Positions 1-6,285 of a stretch of DNA of 11,111 bases are shown here, in pieces. The position numbers were made by a program, and so were the translations under genes. Within the stretch, counting starts at the first letter, position 1. Each line of letters begins with the position of its first letter. The DNA is from an uncultured Oscillospiraceae bacterium (GTDB lineage Bacteria; Bacillota; Clostridia; Oscillospirales; Oscillospiraceae), in assembly GCA_944385595.1 (NCBI GenBank), contig CALWXY010000154.1, positions 1-11,111 of the forward strand, written 5' to 3'. The notes under the pieces were generated by a model, which saw only the letters and a program-made list of their open reading frames with translations, searched no databases and had not been told where the DNA came from.

Positions 1-564
1 GCACTGCTCGGCGGTGATGATGGCGTCGAGCTCGGCGGCGGCTTCCTCCGCTACGTCGTTGATGACTATATAATCATATTCGCGGGCGAGCTTTAATTCG
101 CCTTTCGCGGTCTCAAGGCGGATGAGAATCTTATCCTCGGCGTCGGTGCCGCGGCCGCGCAGGCGGTGCTCAAGCTCGTCCATATTCGGCGGGCACAGGA
201 ATACCAGCGGGGCCTCCGGCATGGCGCTGCGCACCTGGAATGCGCCCTGCACCTCGATATCGAGGATGACGTTGCGCCCGGCTGCGAGCTGCTCCTCTAT
301 GGGGCGGCGCGGCGTGCCGTAGTGGTTGCCGGCGTAGCAGGCGTGCTCAAGAAACTCGCCCGCGGCTATCATGGATTCGAACTGTTCGGTGGTTTTGAAG
401 TAGTAGTTGACGCCGTCGGTCTCGCCGGGGCGGGGCTGGCGGGTAGTGGCGGAGACTGAGAAGCTGATGTCGTCGCGCCGCTTGAGCAGCTCCGAAATGA
501 CGGTGCTCTTGCCCGCGCCGGAGGGGCCGGAGAGGACTATGAGCTTGCCTTTATTCCTCTTCAT
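1..564 (-). CDS. gmk: Guanylate kinase, 3' end cut by window edge
   Basis: Guanylate kinase transfers a phosphate from ATP to GMP (or dGMP) to give GDP, an essential cytosolic step in purine nucleotide supply. The visible 188 codons start MKRNKGKLIVLSGPSGAGKS. The P-loop GPSGAGKST lies at residues 13-21. It is followed by the family's SVSATTRQPRPGE GMP-binding segment, then GVNYYF, and later the ILDIEVQGA stretch. Family members are usually about 190-210 residues, so only the last few residues are outside the window. The ATG at 564 is chosen because GGAGG lies nine bases upstream. That ribosome binding site sits inside the reading frame that continues past the remA stop, and the gmk start overlaps the TAA closing that frame. 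remA-gmk adjacency is common in Firmicutes. Identification is firm; the C terminus is not visible. Confidence 0.96.
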   Translation of the reverse strand, partial: MKRNKGKLIVLSGPSGAGKSTVISELLKRRDDISFSVSATTRQPRPGETDGVNYYFKTTEQFESMIAAGEFLEHACYAGNHYGTPRRPIEEQLAAGRNVILDIEVQGAFQVRSAMPEAPLVFLCPPNMDELEHRLRGRGTDAEDKILIRLETAKGELKLAREYDYIVINDVAEEAAAELDAIITAEQC

Positions 565-619
565 TCTCTTCCGCCTCCACTATGATTTTTCCGGCCATTC
601 TACCGGCTATGATCTGGGG
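551..619 (-). other. Open-frame continuation of remA beyond its in-frame TAG
   Basis: After the TAG at 620-622 the remA frame stays open for 22 codons and closes with TAA at 551-553. The extension begins PQIIAGRM and ends in an acidic EENEEE tail, which resembles the usual end of RemA (QPETIA..R followed by acidic residues). Adding one residue for the TAG gives 89 amino acids, close to the Bacillus RemA length. The same bases hold the gmk ribosome binding site and overlap the gmk start by 14 bases, so part of this conservation may come from gmk. It could be a decayed tail, a read-through extension or the result of a base-call error; the sequence alone cannot decide. Confidence 0.6.
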
Positions 620-820
620 CTAAATGCGCGACAGTATGACGTGCCCGCTGTTCATGATTATGACGGCTCTGGTTCTGCGGCCGTAGGTGGCGTCAATCAG
701 CATACCCTTGTCGCGCACGTCCTGGATAATGCGCTTGATCGGCGCGGATTCCGGGCTGACTATGGCGACCAGCTTGGCCGACGAGACCATGTTGCCGAAG
801 CCTATGTTTATAAGTGTCAT
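620..820 (-). CDS. remA: RemA/DUF370 regulatory protein, shortened by an amber codon
   Basis: This is a small protein of the RemA (DUF370) family. In Bacillus, RemA is a DNA-binding activator of biofilm matrix and osmoprotection genes. The 66 residues begin MTLINIGFGNMVSS and contain the family core SPESAPIKRIIQDVRDKG, then DATYGRRTRAVIIM. The basic GRRTR patch at residues 47-51 corresponds to the DNA-binding arginines and is intact. Translation stops at TAG right after HVILSRI, where relatives continue with QPETIA; the shortened protein therefore lacks about 23 C-terminal residues. The ATG at 820 is chosen because GAGGTG lies just upstream; an in-frame GTG at 832 would put that site inside the coding region. 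yicC ends at 829, nine bases before this start, and gmk follows. Family assignment is firm; whether the short form is functional is open. Confidence 0.88.
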   Translation of the reverse strand: MTLINIGFGNMVSSAKLVAIVSPESAPIKRIIQDVRDKGMLIDATYGRRTRAVIIMNSGHVILSRI

Positions 821-828
821 GCCGCACC

Positions 829-1707
829 TCACTCTATGTTCTGAACCTGCCCGCGGATTTTTTCAATCTCGCCTTTCATGTTGACGACGGTTTTCGCCGT
901 CTCCACATCGTTGCACTTTGAGCCGATGGTATTTGTCTCGCGGTTTAGCTCCTGAATCAGGAAGTCGAGCTTGCGGCCTATGGGCGAGCCCTCGACCAGC
1001 ATGGAGCGCAGCTGCGCTATGTGGCTGCGAAGGCGGACGGTCTCCTCGTCGACGGCGATACGGTCTGCAAAGATGGCGGCCTCGGTGAGGAGGCGGTTTT
1101 CGTCCACATCGGCGGTGGCGAGCACCTCGCGCATACGCTGTTCAAGCTTGGCGCGGTATTCCGCGAGAGTCTGGGGGGAGCGCGCCTCGACCTCGCCGGT
1201 CATCGTCTCGAGGGCATCGAGCCGCGAGGCGATGTCCTCGCGGAGCTTGTCCCCCTCGCGCTCACGCATAGCGTCGAACTCAACGAGGGCCTGCTCGAGG
1301 CAGTCGGCAATGCCGGAGGCGATAAGCTCGCGGTCATCATCCTTTTTCTCGGCAGTGAGCACGTCCGGCATACGGGCGATGGCGGTGGCGGTGACGTCGC
1401 TCTGGGCGCCGCAGAGCTCTGCTATGCGCCTAAGCGCGGCGGCGTACTGCAGCGCGAGCGCCTCGTTGACGCTGATGGCGACATCGTCGGACGCGGAGTG
1501 GTCGATGTTCACGAACACGTCGACCTTGCCGCGGCTGATGTGCTTCTGCACCTGGGATTTGACCGCCTCCTCGGCGAAAATGCAGCTGCGCGGGAGGCGC
1601 ACCGCGACGTCGAGGTAGCGGTTATTAACGCTTTTGAGCTCGATTGAAAATTCCAGGTCGCCGACTGCGATTTTGGCGGAGCCGTAGCCTGTCATGCTGA
1701 GTATCAT
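829..1707 (-). CDS. yicC: YicC/YloC family endoribonuclease
   Basis: This is a 292-residue member of the YicC/YloC family (YicC-like N-terminal domain plus DUF1732 C-terminal domain), shown in other bacteria to be an endoribonuclease involved in RNA turnover. The N terminus MILSMTGYGSAKI matches the family signature SMTGYG. The N-terminal domain also has ELKSVNNRYLDVAVRLPR. The C-terminal domain contains GSPIGRKLDFLIQELNRETNTIGSK and ends EIEKIRGQVQNIE. Relatives nearly always have E where this protein has Gly286 (consensus KIREQVQNIE). The ATG at 1707 is preferred because the family begins here and GGTGG lies seven bases upstream; an in-frame TTG at 1722 would only add GGIH-like residues. 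It lies in the cdaA-to-gmk operon, 27 bases after the rseC-like stop and in the same frame as that gene. Identification is firm. Confidence 0.94.
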   Translation of the reverse strand: MILSMTGYGSAKIAVGDLEFSIELKSVNNRYLDVAVRLPRSCIFAEEAVKSQVQKHISRGKVDVFVNIDHSASDDVAISVNEALALQYAAALRRIAELCGAQSDVTATAIARMPDVLTAEKKDDDRELIASGIADCLEQALVEFDAMREREGDKLREDIASRLDALETMTGEVEARSPQTLAEYRAKLEQRMREVLATADVDENRLLTEAAIFADRIAVDEETVRLRSHIAQLRSMLVEGSPIGRKLDFLIQELNRETNTIGSKCNDVETAKTVVNMKGEIEKIRGQVQNIE

Positions 1708-1734
1708 GTGTATACCACCCAACGGCCACTGGGC

Positions 1735-2145
1735 CTAAATTATTTGTATTATCTCGAAGTTCGCGGCGGCGCGCCCCTTGAGGCTGCGGTTCACCAGCAC
1801 GGCGCAGAGCACGCCGAGCGCGAAGCCGCCGAGGCTTGCCGCGACGCAGCCGCTCTCCGGCAGAGCCAGAGCAACGGCGGCGGCATAGAATACGAAGAAA
1901 AGTATGATGGGAATCAGGTAGACCACAAACGCGGCCTTGAGTATGCCCGAGGTGCTGCTCGAGACGAGCACCTGGTCGCCCACTCCGGCGGCGACGGCGT
2001 TTCTCGCGCTCACCTTCAAGATTTTGCCGGTGTTGCAGGTTCCGCCGCAGGCGTGGCAGTCGCCGCCGCAGGCGGATTTGCGTTTGACCGCAATCTCTGC
2101 CATGCCCGGGGATATGATGCGGGTTACGGTTGCAACCTGAGTCAA
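1735..2145 (-). CDS. RseC/SoxR-reducing-system family membrane protein
   Basis: This is a 136-residue small membrane protein of the RseC family (SoxR reducing system protein RseC). Relatives influence sigma-E or SoxR signalling in proteobacteria and occur near Rnf electron transport genes; the role in Firmicutes is not established. Visible features are an N-terminal soluble part (ATVTRIISPGMAEIAV), a cysteine cluster C26, C30, C33 and C37 (CGGDCHACGGTC) fitting a metal or iron-sulfur site, a small SH3-like stretch ending GDQVLV, and two hydrophobic segments at about 68-95 and 98-119. The start is a TTG at 2145, supported by GCGAGG at the end of cdaR and by the family's N-terminal pattern; no ATG fits. 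It ends in TAG, after which the frame is open into yicC. Family call is good; function is uncertain. Confidence 0.82.
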   Translation of the reverse strand: MTQVATVTRIISPGMAEIAVKRKSACGGDCHACGGTCNTGKILKVSARNAVAAGVGDQVLVSSSTSGILKAAFVVYLIPIILFFVFYAAAVALALPESGCVAASLGGFALGVLCAVLVNRSLKGRAAANFEIIQII

Positions 2146-2150
2146 TGCGT

Positions 2151-3404
2151 TCAGCCTCGCTTTACTTCAACATATATGGTGTATTCTCCCACGGCGCCGA
2201 CGTCCGTAAACCCGTCGACGTAAATCTCCACGGGGACGGATATGGTGCCGGTGGTGGTGACCGCTGAGAGGTCTGCCACGGCGCGGAGATTGTTGGAGGC
2301 GACGGCGGAGACGCTCTCGGCCGGGCCTCTGAGCACGACATTGCTGATGTTCGTGCTGACTATATCAGCCGTATACCCGCTCGGCAGACCGATGTAATTG
2401 AGATTGCTGACCGTCGCGACCTTGGTGCTCAGGCCCTTAATCTCTATCGTGACCTCGACCTCCGTCTCGCCGGTGACGTTCTCGACCCCGTTGGGGATGA
2501 TTATGGGGTAGGTTCTGGTGATGACCGGATTGAAGGTGGAGAGGTCGACAGTGGCGACGGATATGCTGTTTATGCCCTCGAGCGTGCTCGCGTCGCCCGC
2601 GATGGTAATCATGCTCGGCTCGCAGTCGATGGTGGCGTTTTTGGAGGTGGCGCCGCCGCCGTCAATGAGGTCGACGGTTATGGGCACCTGCTTGGTGGCC
2701 TTGACGGGCATGGTGACGTTGACGGTCTCCGTGTCGCAGACTATGGAGCTGGACTCGACGGCGTTGCCGTCCGCGTCGATGAAGGTGAAGGTGGCGTCGT
2801 AGCTGATGGTGCGGTCGAGATCCGTCCTGTCGCCGACGGTGACGAGGGCGCTCTTGATCTGATCGACGTCGGCCGCCGGGCCGGTTATGAGCACGGTGGC
2901 GGGGTCGAAAATGAAGTCCTCGCGGATATAGCCCTCGGCCACGCTGCCGTTGAACACGCCCTCGACCTCGACGGACTTGGACACCTCGTTGTCGACGTAG
3001 TAGGAAATGGTGTTCGGCGTGCGGGAGACGACGCTGAGCGAGCTCTGGTCGACGTTCGACGGGTAATTTATCGTGACCTGCTTTTCAGCCGAGCCTACGC
3101 GGGTGACGGTTGAGACGTCGATGACGGCCTGCAAATCCTCAGCCGAGAGGCTTGCGAGCACGCTGCGGCTGCCTCTGAGCGTGACGTTCACAGAGGTGGA
3201 GCTGACGTCCGTTATGATGAAGCCCTTGGACTCGCGCAGGGCGTCCTCACCGTAGAAGGTGACGTCTACGCCGTAGTAGGTCAAAGTGCCCTGCACGTCC
3301 TGAGAGTCGACGTATCCCCAGAGCATAAAAGAGACAATTATGGAGAACACGACCCAGAAGGGCTTGCTGTTGAAGAAATCAGACATGCGCTTGTTATTTA
3401 TCAT
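2151..3404 (-). CDS. cdaR: YbbR-domain protein, CdaA regulator CdaR
   Basis: CdaR is a membrane-anchored extracytoplasmic protein that binds and modulates the diadenylate cyclase CdaA. The 417 residues start with a short cytoplasmic stretch, then a single hydrophobic segment at about 15-32 (FWVVFSIIVSFMLWGYV). The remainder is beta-rich, with several tandem YbbR-type repeats recognisable by recurring ITGPAADVDQIKSA-like and VVLRGPAESVSAV-like motifs; I count roughly four. The ATG at 3404 has AAGGTG seven bases upstream and overlaps the end of cdaA, which argues for translational coupling. Its stop is five bases before the TTG of the rseC-like gene. The cdaA-cdaR pair is a conserved Firmicute arrangement; the usual third partner glmM is not in this window. 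Identification is firm. Confidence 0.93.
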   Translation of the reverse strand: MINNKRMSDFFNSKPFWVVFSIIVSFMLWGYVDSQDVQGTLTYYGVDVTFYGEDALRESKGFIITDVSSTSVNVTLRGSRSVLASLSAEDLQAVIDVSTVTRVGSAEKQVTINYPSNVDQSSLSVVSRTPNTISYYVDNEVSKSVEVEGVFNGSVAEGYIREDFIFDPATVLITGPAADVDQIKSALVTVGDRTDLDRTISYDATFTFIDADGNAVESSSIVCDTETVNVTMPVKATKQVPITVDLIDGGGATSKNATIDCEPSMITIAGDASTLEGINSISVATVDLSTFNPVITRTYPIIIPNGVENVTGETEVEVTIEIKGLSTKVATVSNLNYIGLPSGYTADIVSTNISNVVLRGPAESVSAVASNNLRAVADLSAVTTTGTISVPVEIYVDGFTDVGAVGEYTIYVEVKRG

Positions 3405-4254
3405 TCCGCTTCACCTTAAAAATGTTGGAGAGCCAGCTGCGCGGCCCTTCGTCCTTAGTGCTGACAAGAAGCTCGTTGCGGAGCAGTGTCTCCACGGTCT
3501 CCGGCGAGAGGTGGCGCTTGAGCATGCCGTCGACCGCGACGGAGATAGCGCCGGTCTCCTCGGAGCAGATGACGGCGACGGCGTCGCTCGTCTCGCTGAC
3601 GCCTATGCCCGCGCGGTGGCGCATACCGAGATCCTTGCTGAGATTCGTGTTGCCGCTCATGGGCAGCATACAGCCCGCGGCAATGATGCGCCCGTCGCGG
3701 ATGATGACGGCGCCGTCGTGCAGGGGCGCTTTGTTGTAGAAGAGGTTTTTGAGCAGCTCGGCGGTCACATCGGCGTTTATGATGGTGCCGGTGGTGAGGG
3801 GGTCGAACAGGCGGTTGGCGCGCTCAAAGACTATGAGCGCGCCCGTCTTGGTGGCGGACATATCCGCGCAGGCGAGCACCGACTGCGTGATGGCCGTCTC
3901 CGTCGCCAGCTCCTCCACTTCGCTGCCGAGCAGGTGCGAGAGCTTGCTGTTGCCGACCTTTTCGAGCATGCGGCGCAGCTCCGGCTGGAAGATGATGACT
4001 ATCGCCAGGATGCCTATCTCCATCGTCTTCCTCAAGAGGAAGTTTATGACGTTGAGGTGATTGTTCTCGGATATCCAGGTGATGACCAGGAGGATGAGAA
4101 CTCCGTTCGCGACATTCGAGGCGTTGGTTTTGCGAATAAACATGGCGAGCTTGTAGACAAAAAAGGCCACCACCGCCATATCGATAATATCGTATATGGT
4201 GACCATGCTTATATAGCGCTGAGCGGTAGAGAAAATATCGCTTATGGCGTCCAT
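3394..4254 (-). CDS. cdaA: Membrane diadenylate cyclase CdaA (c-di-AMP synthase)
   Basis: CdaA joins two ATP molecules into cyclic di-AMP, a second messenger controlling potassium uptake, osmolyte balance and cell-wall homeostasis. The 286-residue protein has three N-terminal hydrophobic segments (about 20-40, 48-62 and 78-90), then IIFQPELRRMLEKVG, which joins the membrane part to the DAC catalytic domain. The catalytic DGA motif is at 180-182 (PLHDGAVII) and RHR at 212-214 (MRHRAGIGVSE), both intact, so the enzyme should be active. Length fits the family (about 270-290). I place the start at ATG 4254, eight bases after a GGGG ribosome binding site; ATG at 4260 would be only two bases away. 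It is the first gene of the operon, under the promoter at 4294-4322, and its end overlaps cdaR. Confidence 0.95.
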   Translation of the reverse strand: MDAISDIFSTAQRYISMVTIYDIIDMAVVAFFVYKLAMFIRKTNASNVANGVLILLVITWISENNHLNVINFLLRKTMEIGILAIVIIFQPELRRMLEKVGNSKLSHLLGSEVEELATETAITQSVLACADMSATKTGALIVFERANRLFDPLTTGTIINADVTAELLKNLFYNKAPLHDGAVIIRDGRIIAAGCMLPMSGNTNLSKDLGMRHRAGIGVSETSDAVAVICSEETGAISVAVDGMLKRHLSPETVETLLRNELLVSTKDEGPRSWLSNIFKVKRNDK

Positions 4255-4293
4255 TTGCATTACCCCAGAAAAATAATCGGATTGTATCAAGGT

Positions 4294-4322
4294 ATTATAT
4301 AACGAAGCTCAGGAAATAGCAA
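4294..4322 (-). promoter_or_regulatory. Sigma-A-like promoter of the cdaA operon
   Basis: On the minus strand a TTGCTA -35 box (4317-4322) is followed, after exactly 17 bases, by a perfect TATAAT -10 box (4294-4299). It lies in the short AT-rich gap between the desulfurase-like gene and cdaA and points at cdaA, giving a 5' leader of about 30-35 bases. The carD promoter has the same two hexamers and the same spacing. Confidence 0.8.
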
Positions 4323-4339
4323 CCGAGAACAGGATTTTT

Positions 4340-5455
4340 TTAGCTTTTAATCAAAATATCTCGCATTATCTGGCTCGTTCTCATTATTTCTGCCTCGCTG
4401 TTGAACGGCGAAAAGCTGAAGCGCACCGTTCCGCCTCTGAGAGTGCCCTCGCTCTCGTGCGCCAGAGGCGCGCAGTGCAGTCCTGCCCTGACGGCGACGC
4501 CGCGCCGTCCCAGCCGCTCGGCGATGACCTCGCTGTCGAGCGCGGAGCTGCGGACGGACAGCACTCCCGCCTGGGCTGCTCCCCCGCCCCCGAACACCTC
4601 CAGCCCCGGCATGGCATTCAGCTCGCGCTCAAGTCTCGCGCGCAGCCTCTGCTCGTGGCGGAGTATGCGCTCCGGCGTGAGGCGCTTCACGAAGTCCAGC
4701 CCCGCTTTGAGGCCGGCTATGCCCGGCATGTTGTGCGTGCCGGCCTCCAGCCTGTCGGGCAGAAAGTCCGGCATATTGGGACTCGCGCTCATGGAGCCGG
4801 TGCCGCCGCAGATCAGCGGCTCGGCCTCGCCCGAGCACAGCAGCAGCCCCGTGCCCTGCGGGCCGTGCAGCCCCTTATGCCCCGGCATGGCGGCGAAGCG
4901 CGCGCCGAGCGAGCGCATATCCACCGGCAGCGTCCCCGCGCTCTGGGAGGCGTCGACCACCAGGGGGACGCCGTAGTCGGCGCACATGCCGGCAATCTCG
5001 TATATGGGCAGTATCCAGCCGAATACGTTGGATACGTGGGTGCAGACACATGCGTCGGCGCCGGGGAGCAGACGGCGGAAGCGCTCGAGTATGGCGGCGT
5101 TGTCGAAAAGCGGCGCGCTGGCGACGGAGATTATAGCGCTGCGGGCCGCGAGCGGCCGCGTGACAGCGTTGTGCTCATAGCCGGAGACGACGACGCGCCC
5201 GCCGCGCGGCACGACGGAGTTTATCGCTATGTTGAGGCCGTGGGTCGCGTTGCTGGTGAACACCACCGACATCGGCTCGCAGCCGAACATACCGCCCGCC
5301 GACTCGCGGCAGAGCCAGCACATATCGGCCGCGCGCATGGCGGCGGGGTATCCGCCGCGGCCGGGGCTGGACAGGCGCGCGAGGGCGCCGTCCATGGCGC
5401 GGCGAACCGACTCGGGCTTGCGGAAGGAGGTGGCGGCGCTGTCGAGATAAATCAC
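4340..5455 (-). CDS. Cysteine desulfurase-like PLP enzyme (EF2568/TIGR01977 type)
   Basis: This is a 371-residue class V aminotransferase-fold protein that probably removes sulfur (or selenium) from cysteine (or selenocysteine) and holds it on a catalytic Cys. Visible motifs are YLDSAATS at the N terminus, YEHNAV with the PLP-stacking His95, VVDASQ with Asp168 and Gln171, the PLP lysine Lys194 in PGHKGLHGPQG, GTHNMPGI, and RAGLHCAPLAH with catalytic Cys328. All expected active-site residues are present. The start is GTG at 5455 with GGAGG seven bases upstream, overlapping the stop of the DUF3343 gene by four bases, so the two are probably translated together. Enzymes of this subfamily were linked to selenium-dependent molybdenum hydroxylase gene sets in earlier comparative work, but no selD or hydroxylase gene is visible here. 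A general Fe-S or tRNA sulfur donor role is also possible. Confidence 0.87.
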   Translation of the reverse strand: MIYLDSAATSFRKPESVRRAMDGALARLSSPGRGGYPAAMRAADMCWLCRESAGGMFGCEPMSVVFTSNATHGLNIAINSVVPRGGRVVVSGYEHNAVTRPLAARSAIISVASAPLFDNAAILERFRRLLPGADACVCTHVSNVFGWILPIYEIAGMCADYGVPLVVDASQSAGTLPVDMRSLGARFAAMPGHKGLHGPQGTGLLLCSGEAEPLICGGTGSMSASPNMPDFLPDRLEAGTHNMPGIAGLKAGLDFVKRLTPERILRHEQRLRARLERELNAMPGLEVFGGGGAAQAGVLSVRSSALDSEVIAERLGRRGVAVRAGLHCAPLAHESEGTLRGGTVRFSFSPFNSEAEIMRTSQIMRDILIKS

Positions 5456-5703
5456 ACCGACACCTCCCTGAAAAGCCCGGAGCTGTCGTTCAGGTACACG
5501 CGCAGCGGATCCATCCCGGCGTTTTTCGCGGCGCGGAGCGCGTCGCCCAGGCGGCGCTCCGATATTTTCACGCCGTAGGAGCAGCCGGTGCCGGCGTTTT
5601 GCGGGCCGCGGGTGACCGAGCTGCCTATACCGTATTTCTCAAGCTCGCGCGCGAGGCGCTGCGCGTATGTCAGCGAGCGGCACATGAGCAGATAATATGA
5701 CAT
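5452..5703 (-). CDS. DUF3343 putative Se/S carrier protein
   Basis: This small soluble protein of 83 residues resembles the DUF3343 family, described as putative selenium/sulfur carriers. It begins MSYYLLMCRSLTYAQRLARE, followed by GIGSSVTRGPQNAGTGCSYGVKI. Cys8 lies in the first strand and Cys41 in the GCSYG turn; Cys41 is the likely chalcogen-binding residue of the family. The ATG at 5703 is chosen because GGAAGGAAGGA lies directly upstream; an in-frame ATG at 5736 would place that site inside the gene. Its TGA overlaps the GTG of the desulfurase-like gene, so donor enzyme and carrier are paired. The 102 bases between ispF and this gene show no convincing promoter or terminator, so it is probably cotranscribed with ispD-ispF. 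Family call is fairly sure; the sulfur or selenium role is inferred. Confidence 0.82.
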   Translation of the reverse strand: MSYYLLMCRSLTYAQRLARELEKYGIGSSVTRGPQNAGTGCSYGVKISERRLGDALRAAKNAGMDPLRVYLNDSSGLFREVSV

Positions 5704-5805
5704 TGATATCCTTCCTTCCGCAAAGTCTCGCTGCATACTATGCCGGAGAGGCTCCGTCCGTACTGCGCGGTTCGTTTGCGGCGCTTTGGAGAGGAATACC
5801 GCCTG

Positions 5806-6285
5806 TCAGCCCTGAATTTTCTCTATGATGACCACGGCGTGCGCTGACATGCCCTCGCCGGAGCCGGTGAAGCCCATGCGCTCCTCCGTCGTGGCCTTGA
5901 CGCTCACCTGGGAGACGTCGGCTCCGAGAGCCTTCGCCATGTTGAGGCGCATTTCTTCTATGTATGGTGCGAGCTTCGGACGCTGTGCGATTATCGTGCA
6001 GTCGGCATTGCTGAGGCGGCAGCCCGCCGCGCGTATTGCGCGCTCAGTCCGGCGCAGCAGCTCAAGACTGCTTATGCCGAGGAATTCGTCGCTGCTGTCG
6101 GGGAAGAGCTTGCCTATGTCGCCGAGGGCGGCGGCGCCGAGCAGCGCGTCCATCAGCGCGTGAAGCAGCACGTCGGCGTCGGAGTGGCCGTCGAGCCCAA
6201 GCTCGTACGGTATCTCGACCCCGCCGAGTATCAGCTTTCTGCCCGGCGCAAGGCGGTGCGCGTCGTATCCGTGTCCTATTCTCAA
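5806..6285 (-). CDS. ispF: 2-C-methyl-D-erythritol 2,4-cyclodiphosphate synthase
   Basis: IspF cyclises CDP-methylerythritol phosphate to methylerythritol cyclodiphosphate with release of CMP, in the non-mevalonate (MEP) isoprenoid pathway. The 159 residues match the family's usual length. The metal ligands Asp8 and His10 (RIGHGYDAHRL) and His42 (VLLHALMDALLG) are present, as are GHSDAD at 33-38, GDIGKLFPDS, and the late KATTEERMGFTG stretch of the nucleotide and substrate site. The start is TTG at 6285: the family begins exactly at MRIGHGYD, GGGAGGGGAG lies upstream, and the codon overlaps the ispD TGA by four bases (TTGA), indicating coupled translation with ispD. Identification is firm. 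Confidence 0.95.
   Translation of the reverse strand: MRIGHGYDAHRLAPGRKLILGGVEIPYELGLDGHSDADVLLHALMDALLGAAALGDIGKLFPDSSDEFLGISSLELLRRTERAIRAAGCRLSNADCTIIAQRPKLAPYIEEMRLNMAKALGADVSQVSVKATTEERMGFTGSGEGMSAHAVVIIEKIQG

Noticed and set aside
620..622. Genome-wide reassignment of TAG to an amino acid
   Set aside because: The rseC-like gene ends in TAG at a normal family length, so TAG seems to be an ordinary stop; the remA case is better treated alone.
3340..4302. A 320-codon plus-strand open frame opposite cdaA
   Set aside because: The opposite strand encodes a complete CdaA with DGA and RHR motifs; this frame has no motif or ribosome binding site.
4323..4345. T-rich run near the end of the desulfurase-like gene as a terminator
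   Set aside because: The run is on the plus strand, so it is an A run in the relevant transcript, and no GC-rich stem precedes a T run on the minus strand.
4457..5578. A 373-codon plus-strand open frame opposite the desulfurase-like gene
   Set aside because: It shows no recognisable motif, is rich in Arg, Ala, Gly and His as expected for a GC-rich shadow frame, and lies opposite a gene with all active-site motifs intact.
5742..5758. Hairpin CGGAG-AGG-CTCCG between ispF and the DUF3343 gene
   Set aside because: The stem is only five base pairs with no T run on either strand, too weak to call a terminator or riboswitch.
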